From Lepraria neglecta (Eukaryota; Ascomycota; Lecanoromycetes; Lecanorales; Stereocaulaceae), in the NCBI GenBank assembly GCA_033220425.1, contig CM065646.1, positions 3,665,501-3,729,500 on the forward strand: DNA of 64,000 bases, in the 5' to 3' direction. This document shows, one piece after another, positions 21,859 to 33,400 of this stretch. The translations under genes and the position numbers were made by a program. Within the stretch, counting starts at the first letter, position 1, and every line of letters begins with the position of its first letter. The notes below the pieces were generated by a model. That model did no database searches, was not told the DNA's origin, and worked only from the letters and a program-made list of their open reading frames with translations.

Positions 21859-24800
21859 TCACAACTCATCGATATCAATCCCTTCATTCTTAGCTAACTC
21901 TTTAATCTCATCCAAATCCATCCAGACTCCGTTTTCCTCCCTATTTATTGCCCCTTTGTCCTTCTTCCCTATATTGCCTAGCTCGAGCAATGAGCTTGAA
22001 GCCCAATTAAATTGGGTGTAGCAGGAGGCAAATGTTTCCTTGGTCCACCGTCGTATCTCTTCTTCGTCTTGGGCTTCTCTTGCTGACTTCGTCTCTCGCT
22101 CCACTCTTATACGCTCCTCCTGCTCCTCTCTTCAGGCCGATTCCTCAGGGGATTCGAATCCTCACGTTGGGTGATTCTTCGCGTAGTGGGAGAGGAATGC
22201 CTTATCAATATTATCAGGAGTGCACCACCAGCCCATCTGAGCCAAGTCCAGTTCACGGGTCGTAGGGGCTCGGGAAGCGGTGTGGTTGCTGAGATTGTAT
22301 TGCCGTAAGAATTTCTGGTCCTCTTCATTGAGTTCCTCGCTGAAGGTATAATGTTCTGTCGTTGTAATGGTATCAAGCTCCTCTGGGGTGCCTGCTGGCA
22401 CGATCTTCTTCCAGGCATCTTTGAGGATAGTGCGGTCCATCGGCTGATTTGAAAAGCTATCCTTAAGCAGTTTCTCGAAGGCAGGATCGCCCCATCTAGG
22501 GGCCGGTTCATCGTAAGTCTTCTGGAAGGCCGCCGCCCCAGTAGGCATGTTATTCCATGCCGAGAGCAAATGTGCTTGATTCATTGTCTTTCCTAGATCT
22601 CCGAGCTTCGCTCGGAATATCGCGACCTGTAGGTCTATCTTCTTGTTCTTTTTACTGACCTCGACCATCCTCACCTTTCGTTCGGCAAGGTCAGACATTG
22701 TTCTCTCTGTGGCTATGTCCGCTCCTGAGGCTGAGTTACAGACCAGCCAGGTTTCATGCTCTGTAGGCTATCGCCGTTCTTTGATAGAGATTCCTGTTGC
22801 CCTCTCCTCTGCTTTCTCTTTCGTCACTACAGCCGGGTAGTCTAAATTGGTCTGGTATTCCACCCATGCGGTAAAGGCGTCCTTGAAGTTCCTGCTTTGT
22901 GCTAAGGCTTTCAGGCGAGCTAAATTGGCCAGTTCCTGTTGTCGCAAGGAAAGCAACTGGTGTCGGCACACCATAATCATCGTGCGTTCATCCTGATCTT
23001 CTGTCGTGCTATCGGGGAATGGGATCTGGTCATCGTAGGGCTTGAGAAGAGATTTCCAGTGGTCCTCTGGTAACTCGGTGAGGGCTCGGGGCACTTGGAC
23101 GCATGGAGGATCCCCGTCGACTATCTCCTTCCACAAAGCTTGCCTCCTTGTATTCTCTGCCATGATCTTAGGATTCCCATACAGTCGCTTGCGTCTTGAC
23201 TCCTCGGATTTCGCCACCTCGTTAGTCTAGGTCTCCCATTGGGAACTCAAAGTTCTCTGTTGTATCATATTGACGTCCCACCCCTCCCCTTCCTTAATGA
23301 TCTCTGGGTATTGCTGGCATTTTAAGGTAAACACCTCATGCCACTTCACAAATTGCCGTAATTGTTGCGCCTCCAGCACAGGCACTATCGACATAATTTT
23401 GCTATTCATTGATCTTGTGGCCGCGGTCGTTTCCAGGGACGCTTTTGCCTCTATTTCTAGCAGATTCAGTTCTTTATGCTCCTGTTCATATTTTTCAGTA
23501 ATCTAGTAAGATCGCTTGGTAGCTGCTTTGAATTTCTGGCCTTCGAGCTTAAACTGGTTGAGCTGGGCTGTAATTCCGTCAATGTCATACCGAGGTTGTT
23601 GATAGTATTCTTCCTCTATCTTAAGAACCTGCAATAGGTTAGTAATAGACTCCACATTTATCTAACTGGGAATCTTCTGAAGGGAGTTGGGGATAGAATT
23701 GGCAGGATTTCCGATCGTCCGGAAGGTATTCTTGACCTCGGGAAATTGGAAGACCCGTCGTGCCTGGGACTTAAAGACTGCCTCCCACTCACGTATTCTA
23801 GCTGCCTGGTGTGCTTCCTCTTGGGCTTCTCTTGCTGCCTCAGCAGCTTGTTCCTCTATGATCTCCTGCCGAGTCTGTTGCCGTAAGGAATTCCGCTCGC
23901 GCTCTAGGCATAGTTGTTCGATCTTCGCGGTCATCGTTGTGACGACATGTTCCTCAGTTTTCTTGGCTAGTTCTTCCCTAGCTTGCTGCTTGATATTTGC
24001 AGTTGTGGTCTCGGTGGCTCGTTAGATAATCTCCTGACGTACTTCGGCTTTGACATCTTCACGAAGATCTTGCCTAATTGTGGAACTTAACTCTGCTCTT
24101 AGATTCTGTTCGAGCTTCTGCGTCGTTTCCTGGTAGATCCTAGCTCTCGATGCTTTTCTAACCTCCTCTGTGATGTCCTTAGTAACTCGTGTATTACCTC
24201 AGGGAGGATTTCCTTCTTGATGTCCTCCTTAACCGTAGAAGTACATATTTCGCAGAGGCATTTGTGAACATCTGGCTGGGATTATTCAAGAACATGTCGA
24301 GGGAAGAAGTCAACTCCGAAACCGTCGTAGAGATAGGTATGAAGGTCAACCAGTCGGTGCTCAATTGTCGATGCTTCTTTGACCATTCTAGCAATCAGGT
24401 AGGTTTGTCCTGTGAGCTCCCTCCTAATCTGCTCGGCTACCATAAGGTTATATTTCATGCCTCCATTGATCAACTTATTGTATTCAGATACGGGGATGGT
24501 AGCTTTCTCATGGTGGAAGAAGGAACAAAATAGTTCCTCGTGGGTGGTATCGGCCGGCTTCTTATTGGTCTTGACTAACACCTTCGACTGTATAGTAGCT
24601 GCCTCAGCAGTCTACTTCAAGAAGGTCTTCACGGCCCTACCCTTCATCTGCGTCAAGGTGCCCGTCTGTGCTCTCGTACGAATATCTCCTTGGTTGTTGA
24701 CTAGAGTAGGTATAAGGGAGGCTGCTGCCGTAAGATCAACTGCCGCGATCTCTTCATTGGTGAACTCTGAATTCCATGCGCTATCCACAATCCGCTTCAC

Positions 24801-26550
24801 GAAGTCTAGCACTCTGTTCACCATTGCAGCCCATAAAGCATCCTTTGCTGTATCCGGCTGCATCAATGATTTGACTGAGAATGAACGTCCTCGGTGAGCG
24901 ACGTAAGTCGCTGTGGCTGAAATCTCCTCTGTCTCAATTGATGACATTACTACAGATGGTTGTGATCTCAGCTGTTTTACTCTCTTCAGGGGGCCTGGTG
25001 TAGAGGAGCCAGCGGTGCTTTTTCGCTTCAGTGATTTCACTGTTGATCCCTTCCTGCTGGTTGTAGGTTCCTTGGCTGTTGGTTCCTTGACCACCCGGCC
25101 CTTCCCTTTTGCGTCCTTTCTTCTTTGTATTTCATCGTTAGATAGGTAGGGTTTTCCATTACTAACTTCATCTACTTCAAGGGGTGTTGTCGTAACCTCT
25201 TGACCTGCAGCTTTTCCAGCCGGTTTCGCTGTTACCGTAAGGAATAGATCTGCTCCCGATAGAGCCGCTCTCCGTGCTACTGTAGCAGGTGATGCCGTAG
25301 CAGCTTGGTCCTCCGCAATTCTAGGCTGTGTAGCTAATGTCGTAAGGTCGATTGCACTGAAACTTGGCTCCATGTCTGATTCCAACTCGTCGTCAAACGA
25401 ATTTTCGTCCATGCCTGTTAAGTCTGCTTTTTCCTTAATTCTCTTCCTTCGTTCTGCACTGGCTTTCGAAAGCCTTGCTTTTTTTCGGATCTTTGGGCTT
25501 TCGTCGTGCAGTGACTCTTGAGCCTGGCATCGGGCAGTGAGGTGACAGTGAAACTCATCATCGGGCGGATAGTGAGGTGGGGGTAGAGGGGATAGAGGAT
25601 GATGAAGAGAACGTTCTCCTAGTCGTCTTAGAAGAAGACAAGGATAGAAATGAGGAACAGGTGAGTTTATGAGCTAAGGGTAGAAGTGATGAAGAATGAT
25701 AAAGAGTTGAAGAGTTTAGAAGGTTGTGGAAGAGCGTTGATTAGTGAAGCGCGTTTAGCGCTGCTTGCTATTGGCCAAGTCTCCCCTTCTCGGAAAATGT
25801 TGGAGACGGTCGATGATGAGGTTAGCGAGTTAGAAGAGCATAAGTGCTCTTCCCTCCACCACTGATTCTAGTTCCTGCTATCGTCACAGGGGTGCTGCCC
25901 TGCGACGGAATGTGCAAATGTACTCCTGCCATAATAACCGGTTCTCGTTGGTAATAGAGGATCAGGTCGTTCATGCTGTATCGCTTTTCTTGGCCTGAAC
26001 CGTGAGGCTCTCTAACGAACCCGCTCAGTTCGTGAGCAGTGAGTCTCGTCAACAACCTTGGTCCTAACCACTTCGCCTCTAATTTCCTTCTATGTTGTTT
26101 GTCTACTGAGTAGTTTCGTACGAGCGCCAGATCCCTGGTGCAGGGATTTTCTGCTTCCGTAAGTTCTTGCCCCTACGGTAATGTGTATAGGAAGCTGCTT
26201 CGCTCGCGAGTAGCTTGTATTCCTCCCGTAATGCCGAGAAGATCTGGTACTGATGAGCTGGTAGTTCCTCTTGCTCAATTTCTTCTGGCGTAGGAATCAG
26301 TGCCGGTATAGTATCGAAGTGGAATAGCTGTGGTTCGAATCCAAGCATGAGCTGGCTAGGCGAGTAGCCGCGTATCCTCACGCCCTTTGTGTTCACCTCT
26401 AATATACCTTCTCGAACGAATAAAGACCATCCAGCGTTAGACCGTCTCTTAATACATTTCTTGCTAATAGAGGTCATAAGCTCCTGAACTCCTCTCTCCA
26501 GTAGTCCTGTAGACGATAGGTGACTGATGGGGCCCTCTCGTGGTCGATAA
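21859..26550 (-). mobile_element. Ty3/gypsy-like LTR retrotransposon fossil, broken
   Basis: The upstream part (about 26550-25822) encodes the C-terminal region of a Ty3/gypsy-type integrase, with the typical GYSPSQLMLGFEP motif and the following chromodomain-less tail. Downstream on the same strand (25412-21859) lies a long region coding for a charged, Lys/Glu/Gln-rich, coiled-coil-like protein with a basic stretch (VKSLKRKSTAG). I do not recognise this second protein; it is either an extra 3' open reading frame of the element or a second element. Reverse transcriptase, protease and clear LTRs are not seen in the window. The element is broken in many places and looks old. Confidence 0.65.
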
Positions 26551-26964
26551 GGACGAAAATGCGGATCTTATGGATACGGAGAAAGAGCGCGAAGGCGACG
26601 ATAATGAATAAACTAAAGCTGTTCAGGACTATCAAAAAAAAATCTTGAGCCCGATTACCTAGGTACTCTAGAAGAGACAGTCGCGGCCAACAAGCATCTA
26701 CTCATATAGTATCTTTATGTCATTCTTTGGACATGGGCTTATCTGATGATGACTATGTCTCGCTATAAGAGTAGCTACCATATCTTATTTAGAAACCGAG
26801 TCTCAACAATGCTTCTCTACGGCAAACCACCTACCTCGCTGTGTCCCTCTCACAAATATTGTAATGACTGTTCATTTTCATAAATGGCGCCATGCATGGA
26901 AAGGATGCGAAAGTGGTCCGCTGCTTCACAACAGCCCATTAATAACCCAACAGCTTAAACAATT
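26551..26964. other. Spacer, no supported gene
   Basis: AT-rich sequence between the retroelement fossil and the secreted protein gene. I see nothing definite in it. Confidence 0.4.
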
Positions 26965-27454
26965 TCACTTTGGCGGAAGGCAATCAGGGCAGTCTGTCGG
27001 AACCGTTGCAGGAGTCTCACTGCACACATCCACGGTTGTGGTAGAGGCTGCGTTGACAAAAATAAAGCTTGTGGTAGTGATCGGCTATGAATCACACAAT
27101 CATCAAGCTGTGCATCTCTAACCCAAAATCCAAAAAAGGACTTACAAGGCCAAGACCAAAGCAGGCTTTAGGAACGACAGTGACAGCACTACAGCCCTGG
27201 CAGTCGAAAGTCGAGGTGGCTGTGGCAACAAATGGATCCTCGTACACAGTGATGACTTCAGTTGGGCCACTGGGGATTGGACCACATGGAGTGGCAGTAT
27301 AGGTGCACGGGTTGGGGAGATCCTGGGCAAAGGTGCTGTATGTAGACGAGAAATTAGCGTCAACATTCAAGAACAATGCTGCGATTGTGGATTGGAAGAC
27401 TTACACAGCTGCAGCACAAGCAATTATGCTTGCTACAATAGTAGAAAACTGCAT
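26965..27454 (-). CDS. Small secreted cysteine-rich protein (effector-like)
   Basis: My model has three exons: 27454-27405, 27335-27157 and 27047-26965, giving 103 aa. The first intron (69 bp, GTAAGT...ACAG) is clear. For the second I use the donor at 27156 (GTCTTG), because only this one joins TGCTTT in frame to the third exon. The nearby better-looking GTAAGT at 27145 would put the last exon out of frame. Residues 1-20 are a signal peptide (MQFSTIVASIIACAAAV). The mature part of about 83 residues has eight cysteines (PNPC, TPC, DCQGC, KAC, VCSE, DCPDC) and many Thr, Pro and Val. Even Cys number and size fit apoplastic secreted proteins; no named family is recognised. Its upstream region is duplicated at 29172-29608. 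Confidence 0.6.
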
Positions 27455-27534
27455 ATTGAGTTGGATTGATATTGTCTTCTGTATTGTAATGGACCTGTTT
27501 CGAGCTGGAGGATGGTGTGCTGTTGATAGTGAAT

Positions 27535-27983
27535 GAGACACAGAGAGAAGATGAGGGCTTAAATACACAGTCCGACGGCGGAACCCACACGAAAGAAGCC
27601 ATCAGCTCCGTCTGACTCCACGCACTGTATACGTAGCATCAACCGAGCTCAGTCTGACTGAAGACTGACTGGAACTCGTATCGCAGGCTTTCCCATTGAG
27701 CGGAAACCGCTGCTGAGGACCGCCTGAAGGCCTCACAAACCTTGCTGCCGAGTAAACGACTAGTCCCGTTGAGCGGTCACACCGACCGACTCGCTCAATG
27801 CGTAGGGCATCCCATTATCTCTCCATGGAGTAGCTCAGACATGTATCTGGTGACCGCAGAAGCCCCAAGGACTGACCGATTTTTCAACTCTGAAAGCAAT
27901 ATCCTCCTTTTACGTCGCAAAGCTTGCCGATCCTAGTAAGTAAGCCACTGCCAGCCGAGCCAGGCCAATCAGGCGTCCTTGTC
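27535..27983 (-). repeat. Upstream-region duplication, copy A
   Basis: This stretch upstream of the secreted protein gene is homologous to 29172-29608 in the same orientation. Shared landmarks are GCCATCAGCTCCGTCTGACT (27598), CCTAGTAAGTAAGC (near 27932) and CAATCAGGCGTCCTT (near 27967). Confidence 0.8.
27559..27565 (-). promoter_or_regulatory. TATA-like element of the secreted protein gene
   Basis: TATTTAA on the minus strand lies about 105 bp before the ATG at 27454. The duplicated upstream region carries a TATA-rich sequence (TTATATACTTAAG on the minus strand) at the matching place, near 29200. Confidence 0.45.
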
Positions 27984-30493
27984 GATCCAACCAATCAAGC
28001 TCTCCTGCGATGACTCGCAAATGTCCCCGCCATGTAAAAGATTACTGACCGTCAGTTCGTCATTCCGAGTCGCCTGACCTATGACCCGCTGAGATGTGCA
28101 ATTAGTGTTGCCTGGGATTTGCACAGCCTTTCGGATCAGCCCAGCGTTGCATCGTGCTTACCCTTAAGCGTGCGCGCATTTCCAAATCCTTCCCTCGCGT
28201 GTCTTGATAGACGGCATGGGCGACCAAGGTACAATGGACAGAATGTGCTGCAAGTGTAGCTCGATAGGAAGATTGTCCACACAAGAAATTTTATGAACTT
28301 AACTCTCCGTAATTTCGGCCTCCATATATTCTTGAGCTCCAGCTCCCTTTCACAACACCACTGATTGGCTATGAGTATCTGCGTGTTGATCCGTCAATCC
28401 ACTGAGCTGAAAGCTATGATGTTAACACGACAGAGACGTGACGTAGAATAAATGTAATTCTATGATAGTAAATTAAACATAGTAGAGGCTTGAAATGATT
28501 ATAGGAACTCTGGGGTACAGTCAAAGCCCAGATTATGGTGGCCTGGTACCCCAAGAAAAGTGCCAACGTAGGCCATAGCAGGATCATCATCATCACGTAA
28601 GAGGCGACTCGTAAGTCCGAGCCTGTCACGTTCCACATCTTCGCGGGATTCGTGAACTTATGAGAGCTGACACGTGCAATGTTGAACGGACAAGCATTAC
28701 TGGCCAACTGGGATCAGCATCAGCTTATGCAGCTTATGTGGGGACTCTTTCAGCTCCAGCTTGAGAATTCGTCAACTCTGACCCCGCTGCCTTCAAGCTT
28801 GGGCCGGCCCAGGAGGCTTTTGTCGAACTCCAGATGCTGCTTACCTCGGCAAGAATGGTAAGGTAGGCTATTGATCCCTTTGCCGCTTCCCACGGCCATG
28901 CCACCCCACCAGACCTGCGAGAGGCATCGCGAACAATTTGAGGAGACTTTCTTGGATCTTTCTTCATGTGAATTCTTGACTACTATGCGCTAGAGCTTGT
29001 CAGATGTGGTTTTCTGCTTGAAACAAAGTAGTCCAAGGTGTCAGGTTTTTTGGTGGCGGTAAGCGCGATTACTAATGTGCCAAGACAAGAGCATTGAACA
29101 TCACAGAGTCTGTATCTTGAGCATAGTCAAGACATCTACTCCGTTTTAATGGAGTTTGCACTGGTGTAAAAGAAAAATTAGAGAGAAAACGAGAGCTTAA
29201 GTATATAAGTCGAACGTGGAGTCTAGATGAATGGAGCCATCAGCTCCGTCTGACTACACACACTGTACTCTCAGCATGCCAAACAAGTTCTGTCTGACCG
29301 AAGCCTGACCAGGACTTTTCGAGGAGAGGACCGTGCTGCAGGCCACCTGAAGATTCATCACACCATGTGGCTAATCAGAAAATAATTCCTGCCGAATGAC
29401 TACGTCAAAATTTCCGCTGGCACAATGATAAGGCGCTCCGGCATCCTTTGGCAAAGCAGCCCTTTCTTCTATGCCTGGTGACTGCCACGATTCGAAAGAC
29501 TGAAGTCTATACATCCATGTTGAAAGGGCTGTCTGAGCCTTTGAAATCGCAAAGCTCGCCAGTCCTAGTAAGTAAGCAGCCGCGTCGCAATCAGGCGTCC
29601 TTACCGAGTCTCGCAATCCGATAGGTGGGAGTAGGGGCTTTTGACGAACGACCTAGCAACAGGACTGTTAGCAGATGGCATTTATTGAGACTTTGCTCTA
29701 AATTCGCATCTACGAAACGAAAGTGTAGTTCTATATTCAAACGTAAGGAAGGCGGACGCACATAATCCTGACGGCGAAAAAAAGGCACATCGGTTCGCGT
29801 GGAAACCGCGAATTGACGGTTGTATCATGATGCCAAAACTTTGCTGAAAGGGTGCATATAGAAGATGAGAGAAAGTGCTTACCTTGACTAGGGTTCCGAA
29901 TTGGAGTTGAAGGGGTGGAAACGATACCTCCTCAATGCAGTTTTTGGATGGTGACATGAGGCTCGAGGTTCTGGTCGCAGCACGTTTAGTGCCATCAAGT
30001 GATCTAGTGCTCGTCAGCCAGATGCTCCCTGTCAGTCCATGATTGATGTGCATTCATCAGGCCCTGGTTGGTTGACCGGAGGATACTTTTCAGTTGGGCA
30101 AGAGAATTTTAAGCGAAACCGCGGCTAATTTTGATTTAGCGTGGTTTTCTGCACTGCAAGGTATCCTTGTGAGGTTTGCACATAGTGAATAGGCATTGTC
30201 TTCATTCTTTTTCTCCTCAATAATATGTACAAAGCAACATCAAAATGCCATTTTTATCTATCCCAGCTCATAGCTCGAACAAGGTGGACGGCCTGCACGC
30301 CTGCCATCATGTCTCACTAAGGAGCCTTGAATAAGGTAAATGAATATGCATGTAGAAATACTTCTGTGTTGCCCGTGATCCTTCGCTAGCATGATTTCCT
30401 CGCTAAAGTGCATACAAGGTCCAACGCCTTTTGCAAATGCTCGATGATGTATTATGTAACAGTTATCGTTGAATAAGCCGAGAGTGAATTGAA
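27984..30493. other. Gene-poor region around the duplicated upstream copy
   Basis: Apart from copy B of the duplicated upstream region at 29172-29608 I find no supported gene. The short frames on both strands lack domains. The last 400 bases are probably the 3' flank of the ubiquitin ligase gene. Confidence 0.4.
29172..29608 (-). repeat. Upstream-region duplication, copy B
   Basis: Counterpart of copy A. By analogy a secreted protein gene should follow on the minus strand near 29100-28650. There is a short start (ATG at about 29097 with MFNALVLAH, then a stop), but no cysteine-rich frame, so the paralogous gene seems lost. Confidence 0.75.
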
Positions 30494-33400
30494 CTATGCG
30501 AAGCCGAAGTACTCGCTTCCAGCCGTCATGGCGGTGTAGACTTGTTGTCTGAGAGTCTCGTAGCTGTCGTACTCTGGAAGGTCGAGTTCTAAGATCATTA
30601 GCGTACGTTCATGAAGTTGGGGAAGAGCGGAGCTTACGATTGAAGCAAGTATGCGAACTTGGCAACCTATCCTTGTTGCCATAGTCCCTATGGATATTGA
30701 ACCTGCTGAAACCGTTCATACCCTCGAGCTGGCCGAAGCCGTTGAGCGGCACTTTGCTAGTACCCGTGACGAATTGTAGAAGCTTAGCACGCTCTTCCTT
30801 GTCGAAGGAGCGAACAGCGCGCCAGAACCATTGGATCTGAGGAGACGAGACTTGGTAGTTGTGATATTCGGTGTGATTCTTCCAGTCGTCGACGTCGATG
30901 TCAGGAAGGCCGGAGATAAGGAGTTCGAGCTCTTGCTCGTTGAAGATGGCGATGAGCTCTGGAGGGACGATGTCATGGAAGCCTGGGTGGCGTTAGTAAA
31001 TAATCTCTCATAAAGAAGAAACCGAGATATACCTTTCAAGAATTGACCCAATTGCTCCTGTACTGACCCCGTGAGACGGTACTCAACCACAAGCTGAACG
31101 TATTCATGCTTGTTCTCCTCCGTCACAGGAATGTTGCGCCCATTCTCTTTTAGGTCCACAACTTTTGTGACACCAAAGTCATCTGTCTCAACAGAGAAAG
31201 TCTCAGTGATAATCTCCGTGATGTCATTCTCCAACATCCACAGAAGCGACTTGTAGTATTCAAGATCCAACGTCTCCATATCCTTGATCGACACCGTCTT
31301 GCCTAAAATCCGCTTGTAGACGGCTCTGCTGAAATGGCAGTCCAGGGCGCGGCCTTCGTAAAGGGCTTTGCCAATGATGCGGCCGATGAATTTGAAGAAC
31401 ATGAGATGCTCATCGTTGACTTTGCTGAGCTTATTGGGGTGGAAAGTTGTGCGGTCAGAAGCCACGGGAATGAAAAGAGCGTAGCCCGGATTGAACATCT
31501 GTCGTGAGAGGACTTGGAACCACTCTCGAGTCACACCACCGGCGTCGACACCTTCTTCACCGTGGAAGCGAATACTAAGCTTGCCATATTTGATTTCATC
31601 GCCAGACTTGAAATGCAGGAACTTGAACGAGTCAAGGAAGACCTCGTCGCGGCGAACAGAAAGCTGTAGGGGTGGTTGAGGGTGTCTGGCTTCCGTACCG
31701 CGGGAGTGTAGACGTCGAGTGAAGTAGTTACGCTTGTTATCGAATTCTAAGACCTTCGGATTTTTGACTAGCAGAGCGAAGTTGGCACTCATGAGCTTGG
31801 GGTTATGTCGGACAAGTTCGTTGAGGATCTTGCGGTGGTCCTCAGTGAATTTGAAGAAGAGGTTCTCCATGTATGATTCAGGCGCAGGGCTCGTGATGGC
31901 GAACTCTTTGGCAGCCTTGATTAGCGGAACGTCCTTGAGTGTTGTATTCTTGCAGACAACCATAAGTGCCTCGACTAGTGGAAGAAGGATGGTAGCTATA
32001 TTCAGCATGCCTTCGGCTTGGTGAATGCTGCTCAAGCACTCGCTGAGCTTGTTCCAAAGAGAGCCAAACGTTGCGTTCTCGTACAGCGTGGTGAGTATGT
32101 CCTCCTTGGGCGTTGAGCCTTCTCCTGACTGTCCTTCTTCCGTAGCAGGCTTCGTCTTGCCACCATTGCGCTTGGGGTCGAACAGGTAGTCCAAAGCTGT
32201 GAGGACGCGGAGTAGCTTCGCTTGATCCGAGGATGCAGGAGAGAATTTGGCAAGTGCCATGCCTTGGATGTCAGTCCCAGATTCAGCTTGCTTAATTTGC
32301 GGCACAAGCTCATCTAGATCCTGCAAAATGGATTGACCAAGATCTTGTGCTTGTTCGATCAAACCCTTGCCAAAGACCTCTTTTGCTCCTGGAATCCCAG
32401 AGAGATTGTTGATTGTTGACAAAGTGTCGCGGAATGTCTTTGCGCTGCATTCACGAGCTGCGAGTATGTTGACCACAAGTCGAAGGTTCTCTTCAGGGAC
32501 AACAGGCGGTGTCAAGGTACGAGTTTTCTTTTTCTCTTCCTCTGCAGATTTCTTTGCTTCGGCGGCCTTCTTTTCCTCCTCTTCATTCGTTTCGGCCTCA
32601 GTTGTAGGCGCAGGAGGCTCTTGCTGTTCGGTTGCGGTATCTGCTTCGACATCCACCATTAGTGACGTACTCTCCTCTGTAGAAGGCTCGACTGATTCCG
32701 CGGCGTCCTCCGCGGGCTGTCCACTTGTAGCCGCATCAGGAGGAGTAGTTGTCGCTTCTGGCTGGGCGGTAGTAGCTTCGATTGACTTTGGCTCTTCGGG
32801 CTTCTCCTCTGCTTTGTCTTTCTCTTTCCGAAGCAACATCGTCAAGGGGTGGGTGACGCTCTGCAGCAGGCTAGAGAGTTGCTCCATGCAGCCAGAACTC
32901 TCCATGATGAGTTTGCGATCCAGCAGACTGAGTAAAGCATTGAGGGCAAATTTGGAAGCTCTCGTCTCCTTGCCTTTCCCTTTTCGGTTGGCCTTGGTCT
33001 TGATGCTTGATGATGCTTCGTGCTCGGTAAGGAAGAATGATGGTATATGCGGATTGTAGTGCGTGAGGGAGACAAGGGCACTTAGACACTGCTGGATCAC
33101 CATCAGAGGTGTGGCTTCCATGTTGTTGGCGACAGAGGCCATTTGACCCGTGAGAGTTCGTTTCAGAGGTTGAGGCGTCTTCTGTGCAGCTGGTTGTTTG
33201 GCGCGGAGGGACAGATGGGCAAAGCTTCGCTCGACGGCATTGACATCAGCACTGCCATCTTGAAGTATTGAGAGTAGCAGGCTGATGACTTCTGCACGGT
33301 TTTGACGATTCTTTGACACGTCATGGAGAATGCCATTCAACGAAGTTCGTGAGCTTCCTTGTTGAGGTATAAACATTAGTCGTAAGAGTGTTGCAACGCC

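Noticed and set aside
32367-33059. Long plus-strand Ser/Val-rich frame inside the ubiquitin ligase gene
   Set aside because: It is antisense to a Glu/Ala/Lys-rich coding region of tom1, whose codon pattern produces open antisense frames.
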